Below are positions 53,338-63,867 of a stretch of 64,000 nt of DNA, piece by piece. The stretch is from contig NC_073307.1 of the NCBI RefSeq assembly GCF_027595985.1, positions 43,874,594 through 43,938,593 of the forward strand, given 5' to 3'. The notes under the pieces are model-generated. The model did no database searches. It worked only from the letters and a program-made list of their open reading frames with translations, and had not been told where the DNA came from. The position numbers and the translations under genes were made by a program. This DNA is from Sorex araneus. Lineage: Eukaryota; Chordata; Mammalia; Eulipotyphla; Soricidae. Position 1 is the first letter of the stretch; each line of letters opens with the position of its first letter.

Positions 53338-54095
53338 GGAGTCTAAAATTGTCACACACCCCCAAATCCTGACATAGGGCATAAGTAAAATACTTATTTC
53401 AGAGCAGAAGCTCAACTTCTTGAATCCACTTCAAGGGTGATCGGTATGCATGTACTAGTGACAAAAAGGCCCGCTTGAGATTCTGATCTCAAGAAGAGAT
53501 TATTTAATGATCTCGAATTTATTTGGGAATTTTGTTTTGCACGGGAGAGAGTTGTTTCTTCCGTTAATAGAAGGCCTAGACATGGATGCAAAACTGAGTT
53601 GACTAGCTCTTTAAATTCGGTGTTCTGTTGCAAGTACTTTATAGTTTGGTTTGGAGGTCGGCTTCTGGAGCGTATGGTACATACCTGTTTAGCATGACTC
53701 TGGAATTGGCTGAAAACATAGTGATCCCTTTGGAGGAAATCGAGACGTATATTTCATGGTACAGTGTCTGGTAAATAAAATGCTTAGTGAATATTGGGGA
53801 CAGAGGTGGTTCACTTATGAGACTCACATTTGTTGAATGTATGCCGTGTGACAGCCCCTGGGAGCTGGCAGTAGAGCTTGAGTCAACTGAAACCTTTGTT
53901 TGCAAGGAGCCTTCCATGCAAATTAAGATTGCTCTAAAATCTAAACCATGTCAAATGAGGAAGCCTCAAAGTGTGAAGTGACTGCTACAAACGCCCTTAT
54001 AGTTGACAAGATCTGGGTTAAAACTTAGATTCCTGCACTCTCCATTTACTCTGTAACTTGCTTCCCATATATCAGTAGCTTCATCGCATTTTATT
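53338..54095. other. intronic, no exon recognised
   Basis: Unique-looking intronic sequence; aagatctgggttaaaactta at about 54007 may be a MIR remnant. Confidence 0.4.
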
Positions 54096-54097
54096 TC

Positions 54098-54270
54098 TTG
54101 ATTTGGGAGCCATACCGGCAGTGCTCAGGACTTACTCCTGGCTCTGTGCTCAGGGATCACTCCCTGTGGGGCCCTCAAGATGAGATAGGGCTCTGGAGAT
54201 TGAACCCAGGTAGGCCTTGTGCATGGCAAGCACTCAAGTACTCCTACCTGTTCTACTCTTTCTGTCCCCA
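54098..54270 (-). repeat. SOR-type SINE, degenerate
   Basis: gggagccataccggcagtgc, ctctgtgctcagggatcact, ggagattgaacccaggtagg. Confidence 0.8.
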
Positions 54271-54724
54271 GCACCCTCACATTTTTGCCTCTCCTATTAG
54301 TCTTCAACTTTGAACTAAGTTGCATACCTGGATGGAGTACTTGAGTACTAACAAAATAGATTGTTCTCTTGTTTTGTTTTTTTTTTTTTTTTAGAAAAAA
54401 GTTTCCCGTTCATACAAGTAGACTTTTGCTTTCCTTTTTTCCCCCACAGTTACATGATTGATATTATTGAGATAATGTGATTTTACAAGCATTAATGTTT
54501 ATGCTTTGGTGTACGGTCACTGTTCGCGCTACCATACTAAGTGCTTGTGTTTCAAAAAGCCTGCAAGTGATAGAAATAAAAATAACCTATAATAGAGAAA
54601 AATTTATTTAGGGATTCAGTACACCACCCATTCCTTTATGGTTAAGCTTCATTTTGATAACTTTTAGAGTCATTTTTATAGACTTTTATTTTTTTATCCA
54701 GGACCTCATTTTGACTTATTAATA

Positions 54725-54805
54725 CTTTGCCTTGTGACAAGGTAATTGGCAAGTCATGGTTTCCTCCTGTAAAATGGGAATAAGAGTGCACTGGTGCTAA
54801 CACTG
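54725..54805 (+). repeat. MIR fragment
   Basis: caaggtaattggcaagtcat then tttcctcctgtaaaatggga is the MIR core end. Confidence 0.65.
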
Positions 54806-54891
54806 AGTAGCAGCCTAAAAGTATCAATTTTTCAGTATCATTGGAAAAGTAGTGCCAGTCTTTGTTGGGTTGTAAGGACTAAAATAGCACT

Positions 54892-55000
54892 GGCCTGGAG
54901 AGTTAGCTCAGCAGACTGAACACACGCCTTGCATGTGGGAGACCCAAGTTCAATCCCTGGATAGCCTCTGGCCACTGAGTGTGGCCCCCAAACTGAAAAA
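54892..55000 (+). repeat. SOR-type SINE, short
   Basis: tggcctggagagttagctca, acgccttgcatgtgggagac, aagttcaatccctgga, then directly gagtgtggcccccaaac. Confidence 0.75.
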
Positions 55001-55032
55001 AGGTCAAATGAATCAATAATAAAAGATAGCAC

Positions 55033-55172
55033 AGGGCCAGTGATACAGTACAGTTGGTAGTACAGTTGCACATGGCCAACCCTGGTTCAGTCCCTGGCAT
55101 CACATATGCTCCCTCCAGCATTGCCAGGAGTAAACCCTGAGCATCGCTGGATACGGCCCAAAACAAACCAAA
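55033..55172 (+). repeat. SOR-type SINE, degenerate
   Basis: gggccagtgatacagtacag, ccctggttcagtccctgg, cattgccaggagtaaaccct, ggcccaaaacaaacc. Confidence 0.8.
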
Positions 55173-55690
55173 AAAGTAATAAATGGGTTTACATATAATT
55201 GTACCTTGTGTATAGAAGTTACCAGTGTTCACTATCATTAAAGTCATAATATTTGAGCTGCTGCCATCCAGTGTACTGGCATGCAGCACTATATGAAGGG
55301 GGAAAATATATATTAGTGGGGAACTATAAAACAAGGTGTAAAAAAGTGAAAGATTTCTTCAGCATTTTTCAAATAGGGTAATGAGTCAGAGAGGGTCTGG
55401 GAGAGGTGGGGTGTGGGAACCAATGAGTTTGCGATGACATTTGAGTTGAGGCTGACTAAGCCCATTGATGGAGCCAATAATGTAAAGATTTGGTGAAGAA
55501 TGTGGCAGGCAGCCACAGACTTCAAGTTTGGAAACTTCAGAATAATGAATTTGAATCTTGCCTCTGTAGAGAGGTCAACAGGGCCAGGTATATGTGGTCT
55601 GATAATAATTATAGTAATAATAATTGCTATCGTTATTAATAGGGATGATACAACACTTTCAATACTATTGCTATGCTAATGTTACAGCAA
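55173..55690. other. intronic, no exon recognised
   Basis: Unique-looking, with an (AAT)-like stretch at about 55602-55625. Confidence 0.4.
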
Positions 55691-55699
55691 CCATAATAA

Positions 55700-55765
55700 T
55701 AGCACTTCTGTGCCAGGCGCTGTTCCAAGTACTTCATTAGCTCATTTAATTCTTGCTGCGGGTTT
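55700..55765 (-). repeat. MIR 3' fragment
   Basis: tctgtgccaggcgctgttcc and cattagctcatttaattctt match the inverse MIR 3' end. Confidence 0.65.
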
Positions 55766-56059
55766 TGCTAAGTTTCTTGTGATGAGGCAGCATATATCAA
55801 TATGTAGTACACATATATCTGATACCAAAAATGTCAGTTTTCGATTCTTGATGGAAATATGGGAAATTTGTCACCATTTCAGTGGCAGACTTTAAAAGCC
55901 AGCTGCGGAAGTTGGTAACAAAATAAGTTTTATAGGTCAAATGTTGGGATTTTGTGGTGGGAGCAAGAGCAGTGAGCTAAGTGGTTACTGTGTACTAGGT
56001 GGTCTCAGATATTTAGCAGGAATTTTCTGGGTGATTAGAAATGTGAGATAGGCTTTTTT

Positions 56060-56150
56060 TCTGTTCTACTGCTCATTTATATTTGAGAAAATTCAGGCTC
56101 TGGGGTTATGTAACTAGTCTGAGGACAAAAGGCAGAAAGCCCTGATTTGA
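56060..56150 (-). repeat. MIR fragment
   Basis: tttgagaaaattcaggctct, gtaactagtctgaggacaaa and gaaagccctgatttgac in inverse MIR order; possibly the same element as 55700-55765, split. Confidence 0.6.
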
Positions 56151-56875
56151 CTTTTGGTGCTCTTTGAGTCTGTTAACACTTAACACCAGTTAGAACTAGA
56201 AAGTAAGAAGTTCTCTAGAGAGAAATTCTGCAGTATTTTTGAAAGGGATAGGCAGACCCTGGAAATGTAAAGTTAAGGCATATTACTAACTCAAGACAGG
56301 AGCTGATCTCTTTGAGTGGTGGTTAACTCTTTCTGCCTTACAGTCAGACATTCCTTCAGTAAGAGTGGCCGTGTCCTTAGCAACTAAATGCACACAGTTT
56401 GAAAATCTTCATATTCTGATTCAAAGTAGCCCGCCATCCCACCTCTTTTTAAAAAACAGTCTCTTTAACTCAAATACATTATAACTTCAAGTGTAAGATC
56501 TTTTTCAGGTTTGGCAAATTACACTTGGCATCATAGATCTAGTGTATTTTTATAGACTTAGTGTTTGTCTGTAACTTTACAGGAACACAGTTGTTACTCT
56601 ACTGGACACAGAAACATAAGCTTTATATATTATGAAGACATAGTAGCTTTTAGGAATACTGTGATAGGTGGACAGTACCTATGAGGAATTTTATCAATTT
56701 TTATGAGTCCGCATACCTTATTTTTCATTGGTTCAGCAGATATCTCTTAATCCTTCTGTTGGGGTGAGCAGGACTCTCCATTGTCTGCATCATGTAACAT
56801 GTAGAATCTGTTATACTGTATTTGAGCCCTGTCTGTATCCCTGAACTGTGGTTCTTTGCCTTGGTAAATTTGCTT
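56151..56875. other. intronic, no exon recognised
   Basis: AT-rich unique-looking intronic sequence. Confidence 0.4.
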
Positions 56876-56879
56876 TTTG

Positions 56880-56965
56880 TGTGCCTTAATGTCTTTATCT
56901 GGAAAAATGAGGTTGGTAATAGTATCTCTTGGGGTTGTTATGATAAACATATTTTTAAAAGCTTT
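56880..56965 (+). repeat. MIR fragment
   Basis: gtgccttaatgtctttatct, gaaaaatgaggttggtaata, ttggggttgttatgataaac. Confidence 0.7.
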
Positions 56966-57129
56966 GACCAGTGCTGTTGGATACATAGTAGCCAATTTTA
57001 AGAGAAGAGACCTTTTTAGAAAGCCACTGAGAGGAGATGAGTTAATATGTCAAATTGTTACTTTATTTACCTATTTTAATGCTCAGGAGAAAGTAAAGGA
57101 GGGTGTTTAGCTTCATTCACTGCTGACAC

Positions 57130-57279
57130 TCCATAGTTGTCTTGCTCAGTTCCTATGGAAAACAGTATGGAGATTCTTTTTTAAACAAATAAGTATAGAG
57201 CTCTCATATAACTCAGTGATTCTACTTCTTGGCATTTATGTCCCAGACACACAAACATTAATTCAAAAAGATAATGTAC
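57130..57279 (+). repeat. ancient L1 3' fragment, left part
   Basis: tatggaaaacagtatggaga, aactcagtgattctacttct and aaacattaattcaaaaagat follow the old L1 3' region. Interrupted at 57279. Confidence 0.85.
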
Positions 57280-57678
57280 CCCAAGGACAGTAGGTGCAAG
57301 GGCCAGGAGGATTGTCCCATAGCTGGAAGACTGCTTCATGAGTGGAGGGGAGAAGGCAGATGGAATCGAGAAGGGATCACTAAGAAAATGATGCTGGAGG
57401 AATCAGTTGGGATGGGAGGTGTGTGCCGAAAGTAGATACTGGACCAAACATGATGACCTCTCAGTGTCTGTGTTGCAAGCCATAATGCCCAAAAGTAGAG
57501 AGAGTATGGGGAATATTGTCTGCCATGGAGGCAGGGAGAGAGTGTGAGGGGTGTATACCGGGGATATCGGTGGTAGGGAATGTGCACTCGTGGAGGGATG
57601 GGTGTTTGATCATTGTGAGATTGTAACCCAAACATGAAAGCTTGTAACTATTTCACGATGATTCAATAATTTTTTTTA
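57280..57678 (+). mobile_element. L1 3' UTR insertion nested in the old L1
   Basis: A 15 bp TSD (aaaaagataatgtac) lies at 57265-57279 and 57679-57693. The 399 bp insert has cccaaggacagtaggtgcaa, ctgaaagt-type and ggaccaaacatgatgacc blocks, ending acgatgattcaataat and a short A-rich tail. Confidence 0.95.
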
Positions 57679-57693
57679 AAAAAGATAATGTAC

Positions 57694-58160
57694 ACATATG
57701 TTCATTGCAGTGCTTAGTACTGTGCCTGGCACATAAAAGCAACCAAATGCCTGGTGACAGGTGAATGGGTAAAGAAGTTGTAGTATATATACACAATAGA
57801 ATACTGTGCAGCTGTTAAAAATGCAGTTATGCAGTTCCCTGCAACTTGAATGGAGCTAGATGGTACCATGTTAAGTGAAATAAATTAGAGGGAGAAAGAC
57901 TCATGCAGAATGATCTCACTCATTTATTGTATTGTAGGGAACAGAGTAAGGAAGGGTACAGTGTCGAAGGATGACAGGCCTTGGCCTTAGTTTACAAAAC
58001 TACAATTACAAAAAGTGTGGAGGGGGGAGTTGTTGGGGGAAAGGGCTTAGAAAGGGGGGCATGAAGACTGGTTGAGGTTCTTGGACAGTTTGATATTGGT
58101 AAATTGTGGTAATTACATCAGAGTCACAAACTTTACCACTACTGTTAAACTTCTTATCTA
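57694..58160 (+). repeat. ancient L1 3' fragment, right part
   Basis: atatgttcattgcagtgctt, ggtgaatgggtaaagaagtt, acaatagaatactgtgcagc, gttaagtgaaataaattaga. Continues 57279. Confidence 0.85.
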
Positions 58161-58385
58161 AAGCTAATATAAAAAGTAAAAAGTGGCAGAAAAGTAGCGG
58201 AAGATGTTAGAGATTGAAGGGTGGGGACAAGTGCAGTATAGAGATAAATTTTCAGTTTATTAATTTAAAGCTTTAGATTAAATAATAAATTGGGGAGGGT
58301 CTTAACTGGAAGGGCTCAGGGTCTGCTCCCAGTTTGTTGGGAGTAGGATGGTAGGTGTCACTCCCAGTGGTAATTGGGGCCAAGT

Positions 58386-58636
58386 CATTGTCATTGTCAT
58401 TGTCATCCTGTTGCTCACCCATTTGCTCGAGTGGGCACCGGTAATGTCTCCATTGTGAGACTTGTTAGTGTTTTTGGCATATCGAATATGCCACAGGTAG
58501 CTTGCCAGGCTCTGCCATGCAGGTGGGATACTCTCGATAGCTTGCCGGACTTTCCGAGAGGGGCAGAGGAATCGAACACGGGTTGGCCACGTGAAAGGCG
58601 AACACCCTACCGCTGTGCTATCACTCCAGCCTGTCT
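58386..58636 (-). mobile_element. RTE-tailed SINE in TCERG1 intron 1, full length
   Basis: Read on +, it starts with three tcattg units (the tandem-repeat 3' end), then gctcgagtgggcaccggtaa, tatgccacaggtagcttgcc, ctttccgagaggggcag and gctgtgctatcactccagcc (SOR-like head). A 9 bp TSD (gggccaagt) lies at 58377-58385 and 58637-58645. Antisense to TCERG1. Confidence 0.92.
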
Positions 58637-58645
58637 GGGCCAAGT

Positions 58646-58690
58646 AGTGCCAGGAATTGAACCTGGGTCATCTCTCCAGCACTGGACTTC
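58646..58690 (-). repeat. SOR-type SINE fragment
   Basis: tgccaggaattgaacctggg then tcatctctccagcact, about 45 bp. Confidence 0.55.
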
Positions 58691-59843
58691 AACTTTTGAT
58701 AGGGAATACTAGTCCTCTTTTAAGCTGGATAACTTTGTATTTGGAAATGAATTCAAACTGGTAAAAAATTGAAGGTAGTATATTTAATATTAGTATTCTG
58801 TCTCTTATTTGCACACATGCATGCTGTTACTCTGAATCATTTAAGAATAAGATACATTTACGCTTACTTTCTCAGGATAGAGATATTCTAATATCTATAG
58901 CAACTGTCAGCCTTAGAAATTTAATGTTATTCATTCTAGTTTTCGCAGAGAGTATGTCCTTTATGACATTGCTTCTCTTTTTTAAAGGATACAGTCTAGA
59001 GGAGTAGTAGTTTAGTAGTAGTAGTAGTCGTAGTCATAGTCGTAGTAGTAGTATAGTTTAGTAGTCCCCCAGTATCTGCTGGGAATACCCACCATACCAC
59101 CAATAACCCGTGGATAGTACTGGACCCTATTTTTTTCTCTATACATACCTATCATATTGTTAAACTAGGCACAGTTACCAGTGATATACCAATGATAAAA
59201 TAGACAATTTAAAAATATACCAAAATTAAGGGACTGTGGTTTCTCTTTGAAAATAACTGTATTTTCTGACTGCATTTGACTGGGTAGCTCAAATTGGAAA
59301 GAGAATCTGTGGCATAAAGGGGGCTATCTTGCTGCTGTAACATGTTTTTGTAACTCACCTTTATTTTTTATGAGTTTTAGCATTTCTGAAGAATACAACC
59401 CTGACTCCCCTTCTTAATTGAACATTTTTACATTTTGTGTTTGTGTAATAACTTTTCATTATTTGATCAAGGCTTACATTTTTGTCTGAAATAGGTGATA
59501 ATTGTTTCTGTCATATGATGTTCATCTGTCCTCTTCAAATATTTCTAATTTTAGATGATATTAGCACATGGTCAAAGTGCTGCTGCCCACTTACCTATTA
59601 AATAGTGTTTTTCTCATCCTCCCTTGCAGCTGTTGGCAGCTTGTGGGGAGCCAGTATAAGGTCAGACAAATGTCTCCATTCAGATTTCTTCCCAGATTTA
59701 GTGTCCTTTGGTTTTCTTATTGATGTACTTTTAAAAGGAGATGATTGCAGAGGAACCCTCCAGTTTTGTTTGCTCTTAAGGTACCTTTTCAGTGCCATGT
59801 ATTTTAGAAATCAGTAACTGTGTTTTTGTGCTTTCCTGCACAG
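58691..59843. other. distal intron 1, no exon recognised
   Basis: Repeat-poor AT-rich sequence before exon 2, with a (gta)-rich run at about 59007-59060. Confidence 0.45.
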
Positions 59844-60069
59844 GATGGCTCAGCAGCAGGCCTTGAGGTTCCGAGGCCCGGCTCCCCCTCCAAATGCAGT
59901 GATGCGAGGCCCACCGCCTCTCATGCGGCCTCCTCCACCTTTTGGTATGATGAGAGGCCCTCCTCCACCGCCACGGCCCCCTTTTGGACGTCCTCCTTTT
60001 GATCCTAATATGCCTCCAATGCCTCCACCAGGAGGAATTCCTCCGCCTATGGGTCCTCCACACCTCCAG
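59844..60069 (+). CDS. TCERG1: TCERG1 coding exon 2
   Basis: Begins after ...cctgcacag with the last base of Arg20, then encodes residues 21-95 in 75 complete codons. The protein segment opens MAQQQALRFRGPAPPPNAVM and is dominated by Pro, Met, Gly and Arg-Gly (RGPPP, MMRGPPPPPRPP). This is the proline-rich N-terminal region that precedes the WW domains and can bind WW/SH3-type partners. It ends cctccag|gtaagt, a consensus donor, and stays in phase 0. Reading past this donor gives only intron-derived sequence. Confidence 0.97.
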
Positions 60070-60429
60070 GTAAGTAGAGGTTGCTTTTTCTTTGTCATTG
60101 TCAATATTCTTTATGAGTTTTACTTTAAAAACATGTTCCTCATTGCTATTTATAGGACTATTTATAGCAACTGACAAGAGCAAACACTAATGTATTCCTC
60201 CAAATGCAGTGGTAGCAGTAACTGGTTCAGAAGTTCAGAATGGGAATTTAGGTTGTGATAGAACAATCACGATCACGAAATCTCTTTAATCACCGATTTC
60301 TTGGGCGGGCTCAGTAACCTCTCATTTCGTCCTTTCCCTGAGATCTTAGAAGTCTGTCTCCACTCGGCCCTCCCAAGGATGTCGGCCCTCCCAAGGATGT
60401 CGCACTGGGGGCTCTTTCAGGGTCAGGGG

Positions 60430-60700
60430 AATGAGATCCAGCTTGTTACTGGAATTAGCATATGAATACACCATGGGAAGCTTGCAAGGCTGTCCCATGT
60501 GGGCAGGAAACTCTCAGAAGATTGCCAGTTTCTTCTCCCAGAGGGAGAAGAAGTAGGCTACAAGATACTGTGCCCGAGCGCTTCTGAGAGCTTGCTTTTA
60601 AGTTTCTCTCTGGATGTTGGCCGTTGATGGGATTACACACACCTGGGTTCCTCTGCCGGTACCTTCACGCATGAGGCCTGAACGTGTACAGAGGGGCCTC
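60430..60700 (-). repeat. diverged repeat related to the RTE-tailed SINE body
   Basis: catatgaatacaccatggga, agcttgcaaggctgtcccat, gcaggaaactctcagaagat and tctcccagagggagaag parallel, block by block, 58480-58580 in the RTE-tailed SINE. The tRNA head is different or missing, and the region continues GC-rich to about 60840. Boundaries unknown. Confidence 0.55.
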
Positions 60701-60861
60701 AAGCATGGCTGTAGCTAGGTTCCGGTGGTCTTTGGCTGCCGGGAGGTCTGCTCGGGGTGGGCAGGGAAGCTGGAAGCCCATCTCCCCCCCAGGGGCCCCG
60801 GGGAAGACAGCCAGGCATGCGGGCAAGAGACTCTCTGTGATAGAAAGTCATACATATATGG

Positions 60862-60893
60862 GACTGGAGAAATTGTATAGCGAGTAGGGCACT
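60862..60893 (+). repeat. SOR head fragment
   Basis: gggactggagaaattgtata then gcgagtagggcact; truncated at once. Confidence 0.6.
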
Positions 60894-61774
60894 GAAGATA
60901 AATTTTAGAAATTATGTGAATTCTTCAGTTAAAAATTTTCTAGTATTTCAGCCTGAGGCAGATAATCCTCTTCAGTACATAGAAACACTGTGGGAAAGGA
61001 GATCTTGAAGTGGTTCATTCTTAGAGCCATTTTTTGGGACTGAACTATTTTTGTTTGAATATCTATATTTCCGTAGTTTATCTCGCTTGTACAACTAAAA
61101 TAGTGTTATCTACTTTCTGTTAGATGTTCAAGAATGAACTTAGTAAAACTAGAAAAAGGTAATGATGCTTGCATTGAATCTGCAGAAGAGACTTAATGTT
61201 TTAATACTTAGCTGAATAATAGTGCTGCCTTACTACTAGCAAATGGCTCTTTTCCAAAAGCAAGTTATTGAATATTTTTCTATTTTCTCCAAGGTTAAAA
61301 TAAGAGAGATTTTTCAGCCGATTTGCATATAATTGTTAAATGTGAATTTGTTCTTAATTTTTGCCTTTGAGAGTTGTACAATATGATGAAAATATACTTG
61401 TACAATATGATGAAAATGTAATGAGCCCACTAATGGCAAGGATATTAGATATTGGAATGGGACATTTCTTAGTGTTGTGATAATTTTCTTAGTCTTGATG
61501 AGCTATTGTATAGTTATACATATATAATAACAATTGTATAGTTAAATATCAAGTCTGAGTGATTTTTAGCTAATGGTGCATGAGATAGTTGGGGTGGGTA
61601 TTGTATAGCAATAAATCTGTGCTAATACTTGAAAGACTAAACTGAATCCAGAAAAATTGGATTACTTGAAAAGAAAGTTATAAGTATGAAGTGTAGTTTA
61701 TTATAATTAGCATGGTATCAATTCCATTATCCAGATTAAGGTGCTTTGGATAATTGAGTTCTAATATTACTAAG

Positions 61775-61952
61775 GTTGGGGCTGGAGCCATAGCACAGTG
61801 GGTAGGGCATTTGCCTTGCACATGACCAACCCGGGTTCAATTCCCAGCAATCCATGAGCACTGCCAGGAGTAATTCCTGAGTGCAGAGCCAGAAGTAACC
61901 CCTGTGCATTGCCGGGTGTGACCCAAAAAGCAAAAAAAAAAACCCCAAAAAA

Positions 61953-61989
<37 letters not shown>
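61775..61989 (+). mobile_element. SOR SINE with CA-microsatellite tail
   Basis: Near-consensus head and B box. The tail is A-rich then (CA)n (61954-61984). Short TSD ttactaag at 61767-61774 and 61990-61997. Confidence 0.9.
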
Positions 61990-62109
61990 TTACTAAGATT
62001 ATAGAAGAAAAACTTCAAATGATTCCCACTTTCTATTTAATATTTGTCTAAAATACTGTGACTATTGCTGTTCAGGATCTTGTTTTGTGTTAGTAATTTT
62101 TCTTGTTTG

Positions 62110-62252
62110 TTTTTTTGTTTCCTTATTCTGGGCCATACTCAGCACTGCTTGGGGTCACTCCCAACAGGGGACCATGTGCTGAGGAATCTTCTTAAGACAG
62201 GGCTCTTGTTATGCAAAGTATGTGCTCAGTGCTTTGAGCCATCTCCATTGCT
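62110..62252 (-). repeat. SOR-type SINE, degenerate
   Basis: ctgggccatactcagcactg, tcttgttatgcaaagtatgt, tgagccatctccattgc. Confidence 0.7.
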
Positions 62253-62380
62253 GTGTCAGTATTGTTGAAGAGTGATAGTGGAAGAACTATCAAAAGTAGG
62301 ATTAAGTCAGTAATAGCTCCAGGGGAAACATGTTTTTCAAATTACTATATATGCATATTGACTTAAAAATTAATAGTTTA

Positions 62381-62540
62381 GGGGCCAGAGTGCCTAGTTC
62401 AGTGGGTAGGACACGTGCCTTGTACACAGCTGACCAGTTTGACTCCAGCACTCCTTATAGTCCCCCAAGCCACTCAGGAGTGATCCCTAAGTGCAGAACT
62501 AAGAGTAAGGTGCAGCCCCCAAACAAAACAAACAAAAACA
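62381..62540 (+). repeat. SOR-type SINE
   Basis: ggggccagagtgcctagttc, acgtgccttgtacacagctg, tagtcccccaagccactcag, cagcccccaaacaaaacaaa. Confidence 0.82.
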
Positions 62541-63032
62541 TTTTGTTTACTGTGTCTTTCTGTATGTAATTGATGTTCTTTGAGCTGTACTATTATTAGA
62601 AAAACTGAAAATGAATATTTTCCTCATTGAAAAATAGTTCAGGTAAGTTTTTAGTTATTGCTGTTATTTACCAAATAATGTTTCTTTTTATTGGTTATTT
62701 CCTGTTGTGAATTAATGGTGGACACTTTGGTGAGTCTGGGATACAAAAATCATTTTTTTTTTTAAAGTGGCCCAGTGCCTAAAATCAGAAATATAGTGAG
62801 TAAGCAATATTAGTTTATATTGCTGTAATCCATGTGACTCCTTTTAGTATTGTTACTTTTCATTTACTTAGAAATCATTTTTATGTTAGAGAAGTATTAA
62901 TTATATAACATAGATGAATGCATTTGAATATCATGTTAAACTTACTTCCCTTACAGAAATTGGGAATTTAGTTACCGGTTTTAGGGGAAAAGGTAAACGC
63001 GCATGCCCCTTACACTTGTTGTACATTCACAG
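62541..63032. other. distal intron 2, no exon recognised
   Basis: AT-rich unique-looking intronic sequence up to the exon 3 acceptor. Confidence 0.4.
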
Positions 63033-63185
63033 AGACCGCCTTTCATGCCCCCACCCATGGGAACCATGCCGCCGCCTCCGGGTATGATGTTCCCTCCAGG
63101 AATGCCTCCTGTGACTGCTCCTGGTACTCCAGCACTGCCTCCTACTGAGGAGATCTGGGTGGAAAATAAAACTCCTGATGGAAAG
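63033..63185 (+). CDS. TCERG1: TCERG1 coding exon 3 (gene continues beyond window)
   Basis: Starts after acattcacag and encodes residues 96-146 (51 codons, phase 0). RPPFMPPPMGTM and PPPPGMMFPPGMPP continue the Pro/Met-rich stretch, followed by EEIWVENKTPDGK. This is the first strand of WW domain 1, with its first conserved Trp at residue 137. The second half of the domain must lie in exon 4, to the right of the window. The donor is ggaaag|gtaaat. From memory, human has Ser-Ser where Gly105-Thr106 appear here. Confidence 0.97.
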
Positions 63186-63439
63186 GTAAATGATAAAAGG
63201 TTCTGAGGGTCTTATTTCGTTGATGACAATAGAATAAAGTTTCTGAAAGCGAGAATATTGCTTTGTGCAGGTCTCATGTGTGTGGCCTTGGTTTCCATCA
63301 CCAGAAATGAAGTTTGTTTAAAAAAAAAAATTCTGGTATATTGAAATTATGGCAGTATGAGTGGCCATTAAGAGTGAGAATTCTCGGGATGGGGTAAAGT
63401 TTTGATAGATTGAAATTATGCCACTCTGCTTGCCCATTA

Positions 63440-63615
63440 AGAGTTTAAGACTTGTCAAGGGGTGGGGTGGGAGGTGATGGAAGGGAAACTGGGGACACTG
63501 GTGCTGGGAATGTACACTGGTGGAGGGATGGGTGTTGGAACACTGGATGACTGAAACCTAATTGTGAACAGCTTTGTAAGGGTCTATCTCACAGTGATTC
63601 GATAATAAAATCTTT
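63440..63615 (+). repeat. L1 3' end
   Basis: aactggggacactggtgctg, ggatgggtgttggaacactg, tctcacagtgattcgataat and aaaatctttttt. Same arrangement as 13590-13730. Confidence 0.85.
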
Positions 63616-63628
63616 TTTAAGTGAGATT

Positions 63629-63805
63629 TGGGGGCTGGAGCGTTAGTACCGAGGAAATGCATTTGCCTTGCCTGTGGCCGACTGGGGATCGATCCTAGCA
63701 TCCCATATGGTCCCCCGAGCACCACCAGGAGTAATTCCTGAGTATAGAGCCATGGGTAACACCTGAATATTGCTGATGTGACCCAAAAAGATCAAAAAAA
63801 ATAGA
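63629..63805 (+). repeat. SOR SINE
   Basis: gggggctggagcgttagtac, actggggatcgatcctagc, gagcaccaccaggagtaatt, gatgtgacccaaaaagatc. Confidence 0.88.
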
Positions 63806-63807
63806 GG

Positions 63808-63850
63808 GGAGGGAAGGAGGGAGGGAGGGAGGGAGGGAGGAGAGAAGGAG
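63808..63850. repeat. (GGGA)n microsatellite
   Basis: ggagggaaggagggagggag and further GGGA units. Confidence 0.93.
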
Positions 63851-63867
63851 ACAGACAGACAGAGTTG

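Larger units (their letters stand above)
52028..59843 (+). other. TCERG1: TCERG1 intron 1
   Basis: 7.8 kb from the gtaagg donor to the acceptor tttgtgctttcctgcacag. It holds the rest of the CpG island, SOR SINEs, MIR pieces, an old L1 with a nested younger L1, and one RTE-tailed SINE. A (tag)n-like run lies at about 59007-59055. No further exon is recognised. Confidence 0.9.
60070..63032 (+). other. TCERG1: TCERG1 intron 2
   Basis: About 3 kb, from gtaagtag to ttgttgtacattcacag. Contains the SINE-like element at 60430-60700 and SOR copies. The stretch 60895-61770 is AT-rich with no recognised repeat or exon. Confidence 0.9.

Noticed and set aside
60070-60174. Read-through extension of exon 2 (open frame to 60174)
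   Set aside because: A consensus gtaagt donor follows cctccag and the known protein continues in exon 3; the extension is intron.
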